Source: Desulfovibrio gilichinskyi
Lineage (GTDB): Bacteria; Desulfobacterota; Desulfovibrionia; Desulfovibrionales; Desulfovibrionaceae
Assembly (NCBI RefSeq): GCF_900177375.1
Contig: NZ_FWZU01000002.1
Span: 310,001 to 374,000, forward strand
Direction: 5' to 3'
Length of the DNA: 64,000 nt
Shown piece after piece: positions 45,301 through 54,535 of this stretch. The notes under the pieces were generated by a model. The model did no database searches. It saw only the letters and a list, made by a program, of their open reading frames with translations, and had not been told where the DNA came from. The number at the start of each line of letters is the position of its first letter. Within the stretch, counting starts at the first letter, position 1. A program made the position numbers and the translations under genes.

Positions 45301-45789
45301 CCCGGAATGGACTCCAAGCAAATGGCTGATATTAATTTAGCACTGGATAATACGGCAACGGTTTGCAGAAGTGAGTGGAAATATAACTCGGATATTATTT
45401 TTGATTTGGGTCCTGACCTCCCGCTGATTCCTTGTTTTATTAATGATCTCAATCAGGCTTTTTTAAATATTTTAGTTAATGCTGCTCACGCTATTACTTC
45501 AAAAGTGAAAGGTTCCGATGAAAAAGGGACAATAACTATCCGGACGCGCTTTGCCCGGCCATGGATTATTATTGAAATTGAAGATACAGGGGAAGGTATT
45601 CCTGATGAAATTATGCCTAAAATATTTGATCCGTTTTTTACAACTAAAGAAGTTGGGCTTGGCACAGGACAGGGGTTAACGCTATGCTATTCAATAATTA
45701 CTGAAAAACATGGTGGAACAATAGAATTCAGCAGTGAAATCGGCATTGGAACAAAATGTACAATTAAATTGCCATCAGAGGAAGTTTAA
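42376..45789 (+). CDS. Soluble multi-PAS/GAF histidine kinase
   Basis: 1137 aa, GTG start behind TGGGGGAAAT. A short coiled coil (6-30) leads into PAS (55-165), PAS (170-280), GAF (290-445), PAS (450-570), GAF (590-745), PAS (750-860), then HisKA and HATPase. The phospho-acceptor His888 lies in AHEINTPIQY, a variant H-box shared with the kinase at 49219-52200. The ATPase has N-box NILVNAAHAI and G-box DTGEGIPDE, GTGQGLTL. No membrane segments. Three response regulator genes follow, the first 4 nt after its stop; these are its probable partners. What it senses is unknown. Confidence 0.93.
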   Translation: MSDLESMTKEELIAELTKARAEVEQLEVNRAVSIALPPNLSALLYSISLDRLVEGIWIIDKDANTVFANKAIASMLGYTTQEMLGRHLFTFISEENIEECRKNILKRKRGIEEVHDFEFMSKAGQTVYTRISTFPILGEDEAYAGAVASLVDLSDLHLIQKQDQNNFENAPIGMAHIDLDGHFIKVNNQYCNLMGYSVEELKAETFLSMTYPDDRQGCVAYKDQILAGERRPKFIKRQISRNGEIIWVTLSLSVVNDSAGEPHHLIAALEDISEQKRSDMVLQARLKLMDFSFDHSLEEVLIKIVDVIEDLTNSQIGFHHFLSFDQKILTLQTWSTRTSMEVCKREGKDTVYSLESAGVWADCIRSKGPVVHNDYMSLLHKNGLPAGHAPLIRELVVPIIRNDKIVSVLGVGNKSTNYTDSDIETATFLADLAWDIIERKKVEEKLLLSEERFRSYFELGLIGMAIVDTDKKWIEINDKFCEIIGYNRKEIEKLTWPDFTHPDDIDKNKNLFEKMLSGELDSYTMDKRYIRKNGEVVYVSILTGCTRNNDGSLDYQIAHIMDITDRVKAEQEAEWNLKLNSTLAGLYPSLVAFEANLEETSEIILNEAIQITGSLFGNTLTIDEFGATVKACSNLTNDCAVLKNDTLLFSVAEDGTYPALWGHSLNTRKPFFSNNPVSHPKSKGLPYGHVKLTSYLSVPVLLGDKLVGQIAVANKPDGYSQQDVDAMMHIGSYYALAIQRVRSQTDLVASTELMENILDGIHAGILIIDPETKIIESINNVGLEMFCARKEQIIGQSCDIFCWRNTKGKIIKECPAAVSNLHESEFRIYRMNGISLPVSKTVLKNKVNGEDRLVEIIFDISKRKELERRLSLAQKLEAIGSLSAGIAHEINTPIQYLSDNLIFLSESFEQMSLALNKHKEICQPYNNPKCEEAFLFWKSIDMDYLLGEIPLALTQSLDGVERITRIVQAMKRFSHPGMDSKQMADINLALDNTATVCRSEWKYNSDIIFDLGPDLPLIPCFINDLNQAFLNILVNAAHAITSKVKGSDEKGTITIRTRFARPWIIIEIEDTGEGIPDEIMPKIFDPFFTTKEVGLGTGQGLTLCYSIITEKHGGTIEFSSEIGIGTKCTIKLPSEEV

Positions 45790-45793
45790 GCAA

Positions 45794-47047
45794 ATGACAA
45801 GCAGTAAGATTTGTGTATTATTTGTGGACGACGAGCCAAATGTTCTAGCGGCCTTAAAGCGCATGCTCCGCGGCAAGCGTGATGAGTGGGAAATGAGCTT
45901 TACGGACTCCGGTTTTGCAGCTCTTGCTTTGCTTGAAGATTCTAAATTTGATGTGATAATCTCAGACATAAAGATGCCCGGAATGGACGGAGCTGATCTT
46001 CTTAACAAGGTCAAAGATGAATATCCAGGAATGATCAGAATGGCGCTTTCCGGACAGGTCTGCCTTAATGAAGTTATGAGAAGTATACGGGCCGTTCATC
46101 AGTACATATCAAAACCATGTAAGGCTCAGGAGCTTATTGATAAAGTTGAAGGAGCGATTAAGTCACGTGATATCTTGGTCGATCCCGCAATGCAAAGGCT
46201 GGTAACAGAAATTGAATCGTTACCGGTTATTCCCAGTGTCTTTGAGTCAATCGAGAGAGAACTTAAAGCAGATAATCCGTCCATTAAAAAAATTGCGGAA
46301 TATATTTCGATGGATGTCGGGCTTGTTGCTAAGATTCTTAAACTTATCAATTCTCCTTATTTTGGGCTGTCCACACATGTTGACTCTATTTTTCACGCTA
46401 TAACAATGCTCGGACTTGAAAGTCTTAAAGCTCTTATCCTGTCCACTCATTTATTTTCTATGTATAATGAAGAAAAACTTCCTAATTTTTCTTTGAATCG
46501 ACTTTGGGACCACAGCTTCCGGGTATCAAATATTGTGCGGCTTATTTGTGAATGTGAGAATATTGATAAGAATACTGCTATTCAGGCGCGGATGACAGGG
46601 CTTTTGCATGATATAGGTAAACTCATTTTAGCAAATTATTTTTCCGATCAATATGCAGAAGTTATAGAGAAAGTTTCAAAAACACATAAGTCGATATATG
46701 ATTGCGAGCTGGAAGTGTTTGGAACAACTCATGCCCATTTAGGAGCATATCTTATGGGGTTGTGGGGAATCTCCGGAGATATTGTTCACGGAATTGGAAC
46801 TTATCATCAGTATACGGATTTTGATTTAAGCATTCCTATGTTGGTACGTACGGCCGACACAATTGATCATCAGTGCGTAGTTATCAACCCTGACTATGTC
46901 CGAATAGCATTTCAGAAGAATATACTCCCGGAAGGAAAGCATGGACTGTTAATCGAAAAATGGGTCAACTATGTTAAAGACCATTGGGATGGTCTTGACG
47001 AATTTCGCGCTTTGGACGCTGACCTGCTTGCGCAACTGAAAAATTAG
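45794..47047 (+). CDS. Response regulator with HDOD output
   Basis: 417 aa from the ATG at 45794; the longer in-frame start lies inside the kinase gene. Receiver (about 5-125) with the acidic pair VDDE and acceptor Asp58 (ISDIKMPGMDG), then HDOD (about 145-345): LPVIPSVFESIERELKADNPSIKKIAEYISMDVGL and LLHDIGKLILANY. The HD pair is present, so phosphodiesterase-like activity is conceivable but not implied. Second gene of the kinase-regulator cluster, probably controlled by the upstream kinase. Confidence 0.92.
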   Translation: MTSSKICVLFVDDEPNVLAALKRMLRGKRDEWEMSFTDSGFAALALLEDSKFDVIISDIKMPGMDGADLLNKVKDEYPGMIRMALSGQVCLNEVMRSIRAVHQYISKPCKAQELIDKVEGAIKSRDILVDPAMQRLVTEIESLPVIPSVFESIERELKADNPSIKKIAEYISMDVGLVAKILKLINSPYFGLSTHVDSIFHAITMLGLESLKALILSTHLFSMYNEEKLPNFSLNRLWDHSFRVSNIVRLICECENIDKNTAIQARMTGLLHDIGKLILANYFSDQYAEVIEKVSKTHKSIYDCELEVFGTTHAHLGAYLMGLWGISGDIVHGIGTYHQYTDFDLSIPMLVRTADTIDHQCVVINPDYVRIAFQKNILPEGKHGLLIEKWVNYVKDHWDGLDEFRALDADLLAQLKN

Positions 47048-47056
47048 GGAATATTA

Positions 47057-48196
47057 ATGAAGTTTAAAATATTACTTGTTGACGATGAACCGAATGTTCT
47101 TTCTGCGCTCAAAAGACAGCTTCGAGGTGATTATGATGTCGAAACTTCAGAAGATCCAACACTGGCTATACGTGCGCTCAATAACAAGGTTCCATTTGCG
47201 GCTGTTATTTCTGACTTCCGTATGCCTAAAATGAACGGTATAGAATTTTTAAAAGAAGTCAGAAAGCGCAGTCCTGAGACAACCAGAATTATGCTTACAG
47301 GTTATGCTGACCTTGATAATGCAATACGCGCTGTAAACGATGGTCACGTGTTTCGTTTTTTAACAAAGCCTTGCGAAAATGAAGTTCTGCTTGAAAATCT
47401 GAAGGAAGGCGTTGATCAATATGAATTAGTAACCGGTAAACGTATTTTACTTGAGAAGACGCTTAAAGGAAGCGTTGAACTGCTGGGTGAAATTACTTCG
47501 CTGGTTAAGCCTGAAGCCGGAGCCCGTATAAACAGGGTCCGCCGTTATGTTCGGTATCTGGCTGAAAAAAAAGGAGTAAAAGATTTCTGGAGATATGATA
47601 TTGCTACTATGCTCTCTCAACTGGGGACTCTCATACTTCCACCTGGTACATTAGATATACTGCTCGAAGGAAAAGAGCTTAATCCTGAACAGCTTCAGAT
47701 GTTTGAGATGCACCCGGTTATAGCTAAAAGTCTTGTTGCTAAGCTGCCTAGACTTGAAGCAATTGCTGAAATGATATCATATCAGCTTAAGGGGTTTGAC
47801 GGTTCAGGAACCCCGCGTGATGCCGTTAAAGGAGAAAAAATACCTTTAGGTGGGCGTATTCTCAGAATTGCTTTGGATTATGATTTGCAATTACAGCATG
47901 AGGATAATCCTAAGAAGGCATTTGCAAATATCGAGGAAGTTTCAGAGCTGTATGATCCAGAACTGTTGTATTATTTAGAAGGCATGCTTGGCGTCGAAGC
48001 CAGATATGTGGTTAAAGAGCTTGGAATTGATGAATTGTACCCTGGAATGATTTTGTATGAGGATGTTGCATCAACGCAAGGGGCAATGTTGCTTAGAAAA
48101 AGTTTAGAACTTGATAAAGATAAAATTGACCGTATTCATATGTTTGCATCCAAAATAGGTATTAAATTACCTTTGTTAGTTCTGACTTCGAAGTAG
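47057..48196 (+). CDS. Response regulator with degenerate HD-GYP output
   Basis: 379 aa. Receiver (1-120) with VDDE and acceptor Asp53 (ISDFRMP). The remainder aligns by eye with HD-GYP: FEMHPVIAKSLV stands where KTHSLVGAEIF is in the next protein, and FDGSGTPRDAVKGEKIPLGGRIL where IDGSGYPNGLKGDEILLESKII is. But HDIGK is replaced by SQLGT, the HH by QL and GYP by GTP, so metal ligands are missing. It is probably not a c-di-GMP phosphodiesterase and may act by binding the active relative encoded next door. Confidence 0.85.
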   Translation: MKFKILLVDDEPNVLSALKRQLRGDYDVETSEDPTLAIRALNNKVPFAAVISDFRMPKMNGIEFLKEVRKRSPETTRIMLTGYADLDNAIRAVNDGHVFRFLTKPCENEVLLENLKEGVDQYELVTGKRILLEKTLKGSVELLGEITSLVKPEAGARINRVRRYVRYLAEKKGVKDFWRYDIATMLSQLGTLILPPGTLDILLEGKELNPEQLQMFEMHPVIAKSLVAKLPRLEAIAEMISYQLKGFDGSGTPRDAVKGEKIPLGGRILRIALDYDLQLQHEDNPKKAFANIEEVSELYDPELLYYLEGMLGVEARYVVKELGIDELYPGMILYEDVASTQGAMLLRKSLELDKDKIDRIHMFASKIGIKLPLLVLTSK

Positions 48197-48205
48197 AGGG
48201 ATTTT

Positions 48206-49222
48206 ATGCCTGAAAATATAAACTATAATGCAGAACATGTTCTTTTTGTTGATGATGAACCTAACATCCTGCAAAGTTATTTAAGAACTCTTAGGTCCAA
48301 ATTTTCTGTCAGTATAGCACTTGGAGGTAAGGCCGCTCTTGAGTTGTTGGAATCATCCCCACCGTACACGGTTGTTATTTCTGATATAAAAATGCCTGGA
48401 ATGGATGGAGTGGAGTTGTTATCCATCGTCCGTGAGCGGTATCCTGATACTGTCAGAATGGTTTTAACTGGCTATGCGGACTTAAATATTGCAATGAGCG
48501 CAGTAAACCAAGGTGATATTTTCAGGTTTTTGACTAAACCTTGTCATCCTGATGATTTGACAAAAGCCATAGTTTCTGGGGTTAAGCAGTACAAAATGAC
48601 GCAGGCTTCAAGAGAGCTTGTTGCAGTCAGACGGATGAAAGAAGCTTTGGAAGGATCATTGCGGGCCTTTACCCGTCTGGTAGAATTTCGCGATCCATAT
48701 ACAGCAGGGCATATGGACCGGACAGCAGAAATATCCTCGCTTATAGCAACTAGGCTCGGCCTGAGTCCTGATATTATCCAAGGGTTACACTTAGCTGCTT
48801 TGGTCCATGATATCGGCAAGATAGCTGTTCCGTCAGGTGTTCTGAATAAACCGGGGGTCTTAAGCGATGCAGAATTCGCGCTCATTAAAACTCATTCACT
48901 GGTGGGGGCCGAGATTTTTGAAACATTGGCAACTGACTGGCCGATTCAGCGGATTGTTCTTGAGCATCATGAGCGCATAGACGGCTCAGGATATCCAAAC
49001 GGCTTGAAAGGTGATGAAATTCTGCTTGAGTCAAAAATAATTTCTGTGGCTGATTCTATTGATGCTATTTTGACGACACGCCCCTATCGAGAGGCTTTAA
49101 ACAAGCAAAAATGTATAGATCTTTTGGAGAAAGAAAAAGGGATCAAGCTCGATACGTCCTGTGTCGATGCCGGTGTTGCTTTACTTAAAGAAGGGGTTAT
49201 TTTTAAGGATCTACCGTTTTAA
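48206..49222 (+). CDS. Response regulator with HD-GYP phosphodiesterase domain
   Basis: 338 aa. Receiver (about 10-130) with VDDE and acceptor Asp60 (ISDIKMPGMDG). The HD-GYP domain has His201-Asp202 (VHDIGKIAVP), KTHSLVGAEIF, His254-His255 (EHHERIDGSGYP) and VADSIDAI, so all metal and signature positions are present. Expected to hydrolyse c-di-GMP when phosphorylated. It ends overlapping by 4 nt with the convergent kinase gene. Third regulator of the run. Confidence 0.94.
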   Translation: MPENINYNAEHVLFVDDEPNILQSYLRTLRSKFSVSIALGGKAALELLESSPPYTVVISDIKMPGMDGVELLSIVRERYPDTVRMVLTGYADLNIAMSAVNQGDIFRFLTKPCHPDDLTKAIVSGVKQYKMTQASRELVAVRRMKEALEGSLRAFTRLVEFRDPYTAGHMDRTAEISSLIATRLGLSPDIIQGLHLAALVHDIGKIAVPSGVLNKPGVLSDAEFALIKTHSLVGAEIFETLATDWPIQRIVLEHHERIDGSGYPNGLKGDEILLESKIISVADSIDAILTTRPYREALNKQKCIDLLEKEKGIKLDTSCVDAGVALLKEGVIFKDLPF

Positions 49223-52200
49223 TTAAGTTGTTGTCCCGCACCTTCTAAAGGCAGTTTGACCGTAAAGGTTGTTCCTATGCCTTCTTCAGTTTCCAAATCA
49301 AGCACGCCATTATGCATGTTCACAATCACGTTATGGGCAATAGCTAATCCCTGACCGGTTCCTTTGCCCACTTCCTTAGTAGTAAAGAACGGATCAAAAG
49401 CCCGTTTAGCGACATTTTTAGGCATCCCGGTTCCTGTGTCGGAAACTTTTAGAACGGCCCAGTCTTCTTCTTTGTAAGTTGATATGGTAATTTTTCCTTT
49501 ATGTTCAGTATTTTTACCAAGTTTAGATTCAATAGCGTGCGCTGCATTAATAATGAGGTTAAGCATTACTTGTCCTATTTCGCCTTTTAAACAGAGTAGT
49601 TCCGGTAAATTTTCGTCGATATTTAATTCAATTTCTGAAACGTATTTCCATTCATTAGTTGAAACCGTTACCGCGTTGCGAATTATATTGCCTAAATCAT
49701 AAAGTCCTTTTTTTACCTCACCTGGATGGGCCAGTTGCTTGACTGATTGAACAATCTCAGAGATCCGTTTTAGTCCTGTTTCTGATTCCGAAATAGCGTT
49801 TGGAATATCTTCCTCTAAATAGGTAAGCTCATCGTCATCAAGTCCGCTTTCCGCTCTTTTCAGCAATTCATCTTGAGATTCTCCTGACTTGACCGCTGTA
49901 ATAAGTTCTCTGTAATTATTAGTAATCGCAAGAAGCGTAGTGAACGCTTCCTTCATAAACTGATTGTTTGTACTGACATATTGTGTAGGGGTGTTAATCT
50001 CATGGGCTATTCCGGCAGCAAGTTCACCGATTGACTCAAGTTTCTGAGCTTGTCTCAGTTGAGCTTCAACCACTAATTGTTTGCTTATGTCGCGGGATAC
50101 ACACACAAAATTTATGATTTTACCTGTTTCATCTCGGATTGGTCCGATGGAAGCTTCTTGTGTGTAGTGTTTTCCATCTTTTTTGATATTAACAAATTTT
50201 CCTTCCCATATATGACCGGCTAAAATTGTGTCCCATAGCTTGTCATAGAAAAGGCTGTCTTGCTCTCCGCTCTGGAGGAATCGTGGTTTTTTACCTATGG
50301 CTTCTTCAGCCGAGTATCCTGAAATTTTTTGAAATGCCGGATTTACATAAGTTATTATACCGTCAGTATTCGTGATCATGACAGATTCCGCAGCTTGATC
50401 AATAGCAGCAGTAAGTCTTGTGTGTTCTAGTTCTGTAGTTTTGATCTGAGTAATATCTGTCATAGTTATGACATATCCGATCATTTGTTCGTTTTTGTCA
50501 TTAAGCTCAACGATTTGTCCGAGTATCCATAATGTTACGCCGGAGTTATGGACAATCCGAAATTCTAATCTATTTTTACTTATAAAATTAGCGTTATACC
50601 AGTTTGTAATTAAGTTTGATTTATCCTTATTGTGGATATTGTTCATCCATGACAGGCCTGTCTGATCAGTGTAATTTCTTCCAGTAAGTTCCATCATCCT
50701 TTCATTTGCGTAGAGAAGACTTCCTTTAATATCGGTAATGATGATCCCTACAGGAGAAGCCTTTGCAATTCCTCTGAAGCGTTCTTCACTTTCTGCAAGG
50801 TTTCTTTCAACGTCAATGCGGTCAGATATATCTTCAAGTGTTCCGATTACTTCCGTTGATGTTTTACCTGATCTAACTGGATTAAATACAGCCCGTACAT
50901 AGCTTGTTTTATTTCCAGTAACGGAAGTATAGAGATCTTCATAAATGCTTGACTCTCCGGCTAATGCCTTTTTAATAGCTTCTTGCATTTTTGGTGAAGC
51001 ATTCTGCGCCACATTAAAGCCGACTAATTTCTCTCTGGTAGAATCTAATATTTCAATTATTTTGCTGTTACAGTCGAGAATTATTCCTTCAGGGTTGAAG
51101 CGGACCATTCCTAAAGGAGAATTCTCAAATATTATCCTATGTCGTGATTCACTTTCCTTTAAATTTTCTCTCGATATATGAGTTGTGGTGATGTCATTGC
51201 CTATGCAAAGAAGTTCTTCAACCGCTTCATTTGAGTCCACAATTTTTCTGACTCTCCATGAAATCCAAGCAATCCTTCCATCATTAAGATGAACTGATTT
51301 TTCGTGAGGTCCTTCTCCGTCACCCCAAAAAGCTAGAATACTGCTTAGAGAAGATGAGTTGTTTGCATACTCAGATTGCGAAGCAAGCAGTAAAATTGCC
51401 GGAAGGCCGACAATATTTTTACCGTCGTGGTTGAAAAAGTTTTTGGAAAAGCTATTAGCAAAACTGATTATGCCCATCTTGTTTATGCGAAGAATAATAC
51501 TGTTTGATCCTTCAACTAAATTGCGATAGTTCTTTTCACTTTCTGTTATTTTTAAAAGTAGTGGTCCGCTAATTTTAATGAAGAGAAAAAGCCCGATAGT
51601 AGTAAGTATAATTCCTAAACCGAAGACTATAAAGTTCGTTTGGATAAAAGGTTTTTTGATTTCAGATAAATTAATCTTTGCGACAAGTCCGATAGTTTGG
51701 CCGTCAATATTGAGTGATGTGTACGCTGCCAGAACGTTATGGCCTGCATAGTCCAGAGCGGTTATTGTACCGGATTTTCCTGATAGAGCCATTTGCATGG
51801 GGATGCCGCGGTCGCTACCGAAGTGGATAAAGGCTGCTTTTTGACTTGTGGAAACTATTTCTGCATTCAAAATAAGAAATTGTATATTCTCGTCAGCTTT
51901 GATTCCTAAAGTGAACTCACCACTTTCCCTGTTAATTTTGTACTTTTTGTATGCATTTGCTAAGTGGTGGAGTAATGTTTCAAGATGTTTGGTTTTACCT
52001 ATTTTATGATCAAGATTTGAATTTGTAATACTTAATTCGCTGATGAGGATGGCCTGACTTTTAACTAATTCACTAAGTCTGGATTTTTGCTCGATAATGG
52101 AGGTTCTGTATAGTAAGCTTGTGCTGATTATGGACACAGCCCCGACAAGCAATACCATTATCATAGCCAGTAATATAAGACGTTTTTTTTGCTGGAGCAT
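49219..52200 (-). CDS. Membrane multi-PAS histidine kinase
   Basis: 993 aa. TM1 (about 10-32), a periplasmic domain (33-185), TM2 (186-208), then four PAS-type units (about 220-340, 345-465, 470-590 and 600-715), HisKA and HATPase. Phospho-acceptor His733 in AHEINTPTQY, and G-boxes DTGTGMPK and GTGQGLAI. The transmitter is similar in sequence to that of the soluble kinase at 42376, so both may signal to the three regulators between them, though this gene points the other way. Signal unknown. Confidence 0.93.
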   Translation of the reverse strand: MLQQKKRLILLAMIMVLLVGAVSIISTSLLYRTSIIEQKSRLSELVKSQAILISELSITNSNLDHKIGKTKHLETLLHHLANAYKKYKINRESGEFTLGIKADENIQFLILNAEIVSTSQKAAFIHFGSDRGIPMQMALSGKSGTITALDYAGHNVLAAYTSLNIDGQTIGLVAKINLSEIKKPFIQTNFIVFGLGIILTTIGLFLFIKISGPLLLKITESEKNYRNLVEGSNSIILRINKMGIISFANSFSKNFFNHDGKNIVGLPAILLLASQSEYANNSSSLSSILAFWGDGEGPHEKSVHLNDGRIAWISWRVRKIVDSNEAVEELLCIGNDITTTHISRENLKESESRHRIIFENSPLGMVRFNPEGIILDCNSKIIEILDSTREKLVGFNVAQNASPKMQEAIKKALAGESSIYEDLYTSVTGNKTSYVRAVFNPVRSGKTSTEVIGTLEDISDRIDVERNLAESEERFRGIAKASPVGIIITDIKGSLLYANERMMELTGRNYTDQTGLSWMNNIHNKDKSNLITNWYNANFISKNRLEFRIVHNSGVTLWILGQIVELNDKNEQMIGYVITMTDITQIKTTELEHTRLTAAIDQAAESVMITNTDGIITYVNPAFQKISGYSAEEAIGKKPRFLQSGEQDSLFYDKLWDTILAGHIWEGKFVNIKKDGKHYTQEASIGPIRDETGKIINFVCVSRDISKQLVVEAQLRQAQKLESIGELAAGIAHEINTPTQYVSTNNQFMKEAFTTLLAITNNYRELITAVKSGESQDELLKRAESGLDDDELTYLEEDIPNAISESETGLKRISEIVQSVKQLAHPGEVKKGLYDLGNIIRNAVTVSTNEWKYVSEIELNIDENLPELLCLKGEIGQVMLNLIINAAHAIESKLGKNTEHKGKITISTYKEEDWAVLKVSDTGTGMPKNVAKRAFDPFFTTKEVGKGTGQGLAIAHNVIVNMHNGVLDLETEEGIGTTFTVKLPLEGAGQQLN

Positions 52201-52414
52201 GCATTTCCTCTTTTAATATTTATCGTATACACTGACTACGATGGTTTTGTCACTTTTTTGTTAGAATTACTGCTCCGTGATGGAAGGAATCTTTCATCTT
52301 TTTAAAAAATATAATTGCATATATTCCCAAGGTGTTCAGAATTGTGTATGTTAATATCTGTTTTATATGGATCAGGTCATAAATTAATTAACAATTTAAA
52401 ATAAAAGAAAAATT

Positions 52415-53317
52415 ATGAATGCAACTGGCGGAATCATAGGGAAAATATTGGTAGATTCTAATCTGGATAAACAGCTGGATTTTCTTCAGCCCGATTTTTT
52501 AAGAGGTCTGCTTGAACAGAGTATCGGGTTTGTAAGTCTTTACGGAGTAAGACTACTTGTCGCTATTTTGGTCCTGTTCGTAGGTAAGCTTTTTGCCCGT
52601 CAAGCTTCAAGTTTGATTAGCCGAGTTATGGGAAAGGCTAAGGTTGACGATATCTTAACCTCATTTATTCAAAATATAGTTTACTATGTAATGCTTGCAG
52701 CGTTTGTTGTTGCTGCGCTTGGGCAGGCGGGTATCAACATAACTTCATTCCTTGCTGTGTTAGGTGCTGCAGGTCTTGCTGTAGGTTTGGCCTTAAAGGA
52801 TACTCTTTCTAATTTCGCAGCCGGAGTTATGCTCATAATTCTGCGCCTTTTTAAGAAAGGGGACTATGTAACAATTGCAGGAACATCTGGAACAGTGCAG
52901 TCTTTGTCCGCATTTTATACAGAATTATCCACACCTGATAATCAGAAAGTTGTTGTTCCTAACTCTTCAATTCTTAATACCGTAATAATTAATACTACCG
53001 CTCATAAGACAAGGCGTATTGATCTGGTTATCGGCATCGGGTACGAAGATGATATTCCAAAAGCCAAAGAGATTCTTGCACAAATTCTTTCTGAAAATAC
53101 GACTATTCTCAAATCTCCTGCACCTACAATTGTTGTAGGAGAACTTGGCGATTCCAGCATAAATCTGCTTGTCCGGCCATGGGTAAGAACTGCTGATTAC
53201 TGGACCGTGCGTTGGGATTTGCTGGAAGGTATTAAAATTACTCTTGATAAGGCCGGTATTTCGATCCCATATCCACAGACTGATGTTCATTTGTACAAGG
53301 AAGATAGCGAAAGTTAG
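52415..53317 (+). CDS. MscS-family small-conductance mechanosensitive channel
   Basis: 300 aa. Three N-terminal hydrophobic segments lead to the pore helix FLAVLGAAGLAVGLALKDTLSNFAAGVMLI, with the Gly/Ala-rich packing of MscS TM3. The cytoplasmic beta domain follows (VTIAGTSGTVQSL; VPNSSILNTVIIN). Length is near E. coli MscS (286 aa). Releases small solutes on hypo-osmotic stress. Monocistronic; a bidirectional terminator lies between it and the convergent gene. Confidence 0.95.
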   Translation: MNATGGIIGKILVDSNLDKQLDFLQPDFLRGLLEQSIGFVSLYGVRLLVAILVLFVGKLFARQASSLISRVMGKAKVDDILTSFIQNIVYYVMLAAFVVAALGQAGINITSFLAVLGAAGLAVGLALKDTLSNFAAGVMLIILRLFKKGDYVTIAGTSGTVQSLSAFYTELSTPDNQKVVVPNSSILNTVIINTTAHKTRRIDLVIGIGYEDDIPKAKEILAQILSENTTILKSPAPTIVVGELGDSSINLLVRPWVRTADYWTVRWDLLEGIKITLDKAGISIPYPQTDVHLYKEDSES

Positions 53318-53336
53318 ATTTATTAAAAAATAGAGT

Positions 53337-53368
53337 TAAAAAAGGGAGCAGACGCTCCCTTTTTTTTT
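53337..53368. terminator. Bidirectional terminator
   Basis: GGGAGC (53344-53349) pairs with GCTCCC (53354-53359) around AGAC. It is flanked by A6 on the left and T9 on the right, so it works on either strand between the convergent MscS and BON genes. Confidence 0.9.
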
Positions 53369-53397
53369 GAGACAGATTCAAAATAGTGTGATTAAAT

Positions 53398-54027
53398 TTA
53401 ATTAAGAAAGTTGCGCAAAGGTCTCGGACGATCCCGCTTTGATTCTGCTCCGGAAGGGGATTGAATAAAGTTAATGACTTTGGCAACTCCATTAAAATTT
53501 TTAAGCGAATTAAGTGCTTTTTCCTGTTCTTGTTCGGTTAATACTCCAAGGGCTACAACTACATTTTGAACTACTTTCACTGTGAGTTTTGATGAAGGGT
53601 AGTCCGGCTCCAGCATTCCTTTGATTTTTATTTCAAATGCCGAAGATGTTTCGTAATTTTCACCATTTTTTTTAAGTGGAAGATAGTAGCTGATACCGTT
53701 TAGTCCGCTGACATTTTTGGCCGCGTCTACTAGGCTCCTACTCTGCTCTTCGCTGCTTACTTCCCCCACAAGAAAACCGTGTCCAAGATAAACAAATGTA
53801 CTTATGGCTAAAATGTCAGACGGATTCTCTGCCAATATAGCTTTATGAAGTTGTAATTGAAGTCTTGTATCACTGGCTTGCACCACATATGCACGGTCAT
53901 CTTTTGCCGCTTTGTACATTCTCCCGAAAGGGAGAAATCCGGCATGGGCAGTACTCTCATGAAACGTGCAGTTAAGAGATAGAGAAAACAAGAGCACAAG
54001 GCTGATAGATGATAATATCTTATTCAT
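53398..54027 (-). CDS. Exported BON-domain protein
   Basis: 209 aa. The signal sequence is compatible with a lipoprotein (SLSLNC) or ordinary peptidase I cleavage near TAHA. BON-like units: about 50-120 (LQLQLHKAILAENPSDILAISTFVYLGHGFLVGEV) and 125-195 (FEIKIKGMLE, VQNVVVALGVLTEQEQ). BON proteins (OsmY, secretin-associated) bind phospholipids or peptidoglycan in the periplasm, often under osmotic stress, which would suit its MscS neighbour. Monocistronic. Confidence 0.82.
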   Translation of the reverse strand: MNKILSSISLVLLFSLSLNCTFHESTAHAGFLPFGRMYKAAKDDRAYVVQASDTRLQLQLHKAILAENPSDILAISTFVYLGHGFLVGEVSSEEQSRSLVDAAKNVSGLNGISYYLPLKKNGENYETSSAFEIKIKGMLEPDYPSSKLTVKVVQNVVVALGVLTEQEQEKALNSLKNFNGVAKVINFIQSPSGAESKRDRPRPLRNFLN

Positions 54028-54072
54028 AAAACGTCCTTAAGTTTTGCTCTTGTTCGGTGTTTATTTTTGATT

Positions 54073-54372
54073 TTATTCAGGAATTCCATCAATAAAATCA
54101 TAGAATTCGAGGATTGGGTCTTCTGCTATCAAATCGCTGATTTGTGCGCCGAGGTTTGAGCAGTATTCAGAGGATGAGTGGGCCTCAAACGCTGCCTGAT
54201 CTGAGTATTTTTCATAAAACAAAAAACTTCCTTGGTTGCTTGTTGATTTATGCAGCCGGTACTCCATTGATCCTGTTTCCTGAGCTGTTTTGAAAACCAT
54301 GGCGCGGAGTATTTTTTCGAGTTCTGCTTCTTTGCCTATTTTAGCCTTAATTGCTGCGGTCAGGATAATCAT
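54073..54372 (-). CDS. Antibiotic biosynthesis monooxygenase (ABM) domain protein
   Basis: 99 aa from the ATG at 54372, with AGAGG ahead; a longer in-frame start 28 codons upstream has no ribosome site. It has the ABM dimeric ferredoxin-like pattern: IILTAAIKAKIGKE, GSMEYRLHKS and FLFYEKYSDQAAFEAHSSSEY. Such small proteins act as quinol or aromatic oxygenases or as structural dimers; YgiN-like members handle quinones. Monocistronic, no biosynthetic context. Confidence 0.88.
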   Translation of the reverse strand: MIILTAAIKAKIGKEAELEKILRAMVFKTAQETGSMEYRLHKSTSNQGSFLFYEKYSDQAAFEAHSSSEYCSNLGAQISDLIAEDPILEFYDFIDGIPE

Positions 54373-54535
54373 TTTAAACCTCTTTGTGAATTGTTGGTAG
54401 TATGTGTAGTTAAAAAATATTTGCTTATAGTAACTATGATCGTTAGCCCTGTACATGATGAATTTATAAAGTAATTATTTAAAATTTAATTCTACATAAT
54501 GCTGAGTTTGGAATATTAAATGCAATAGTCCGTTA

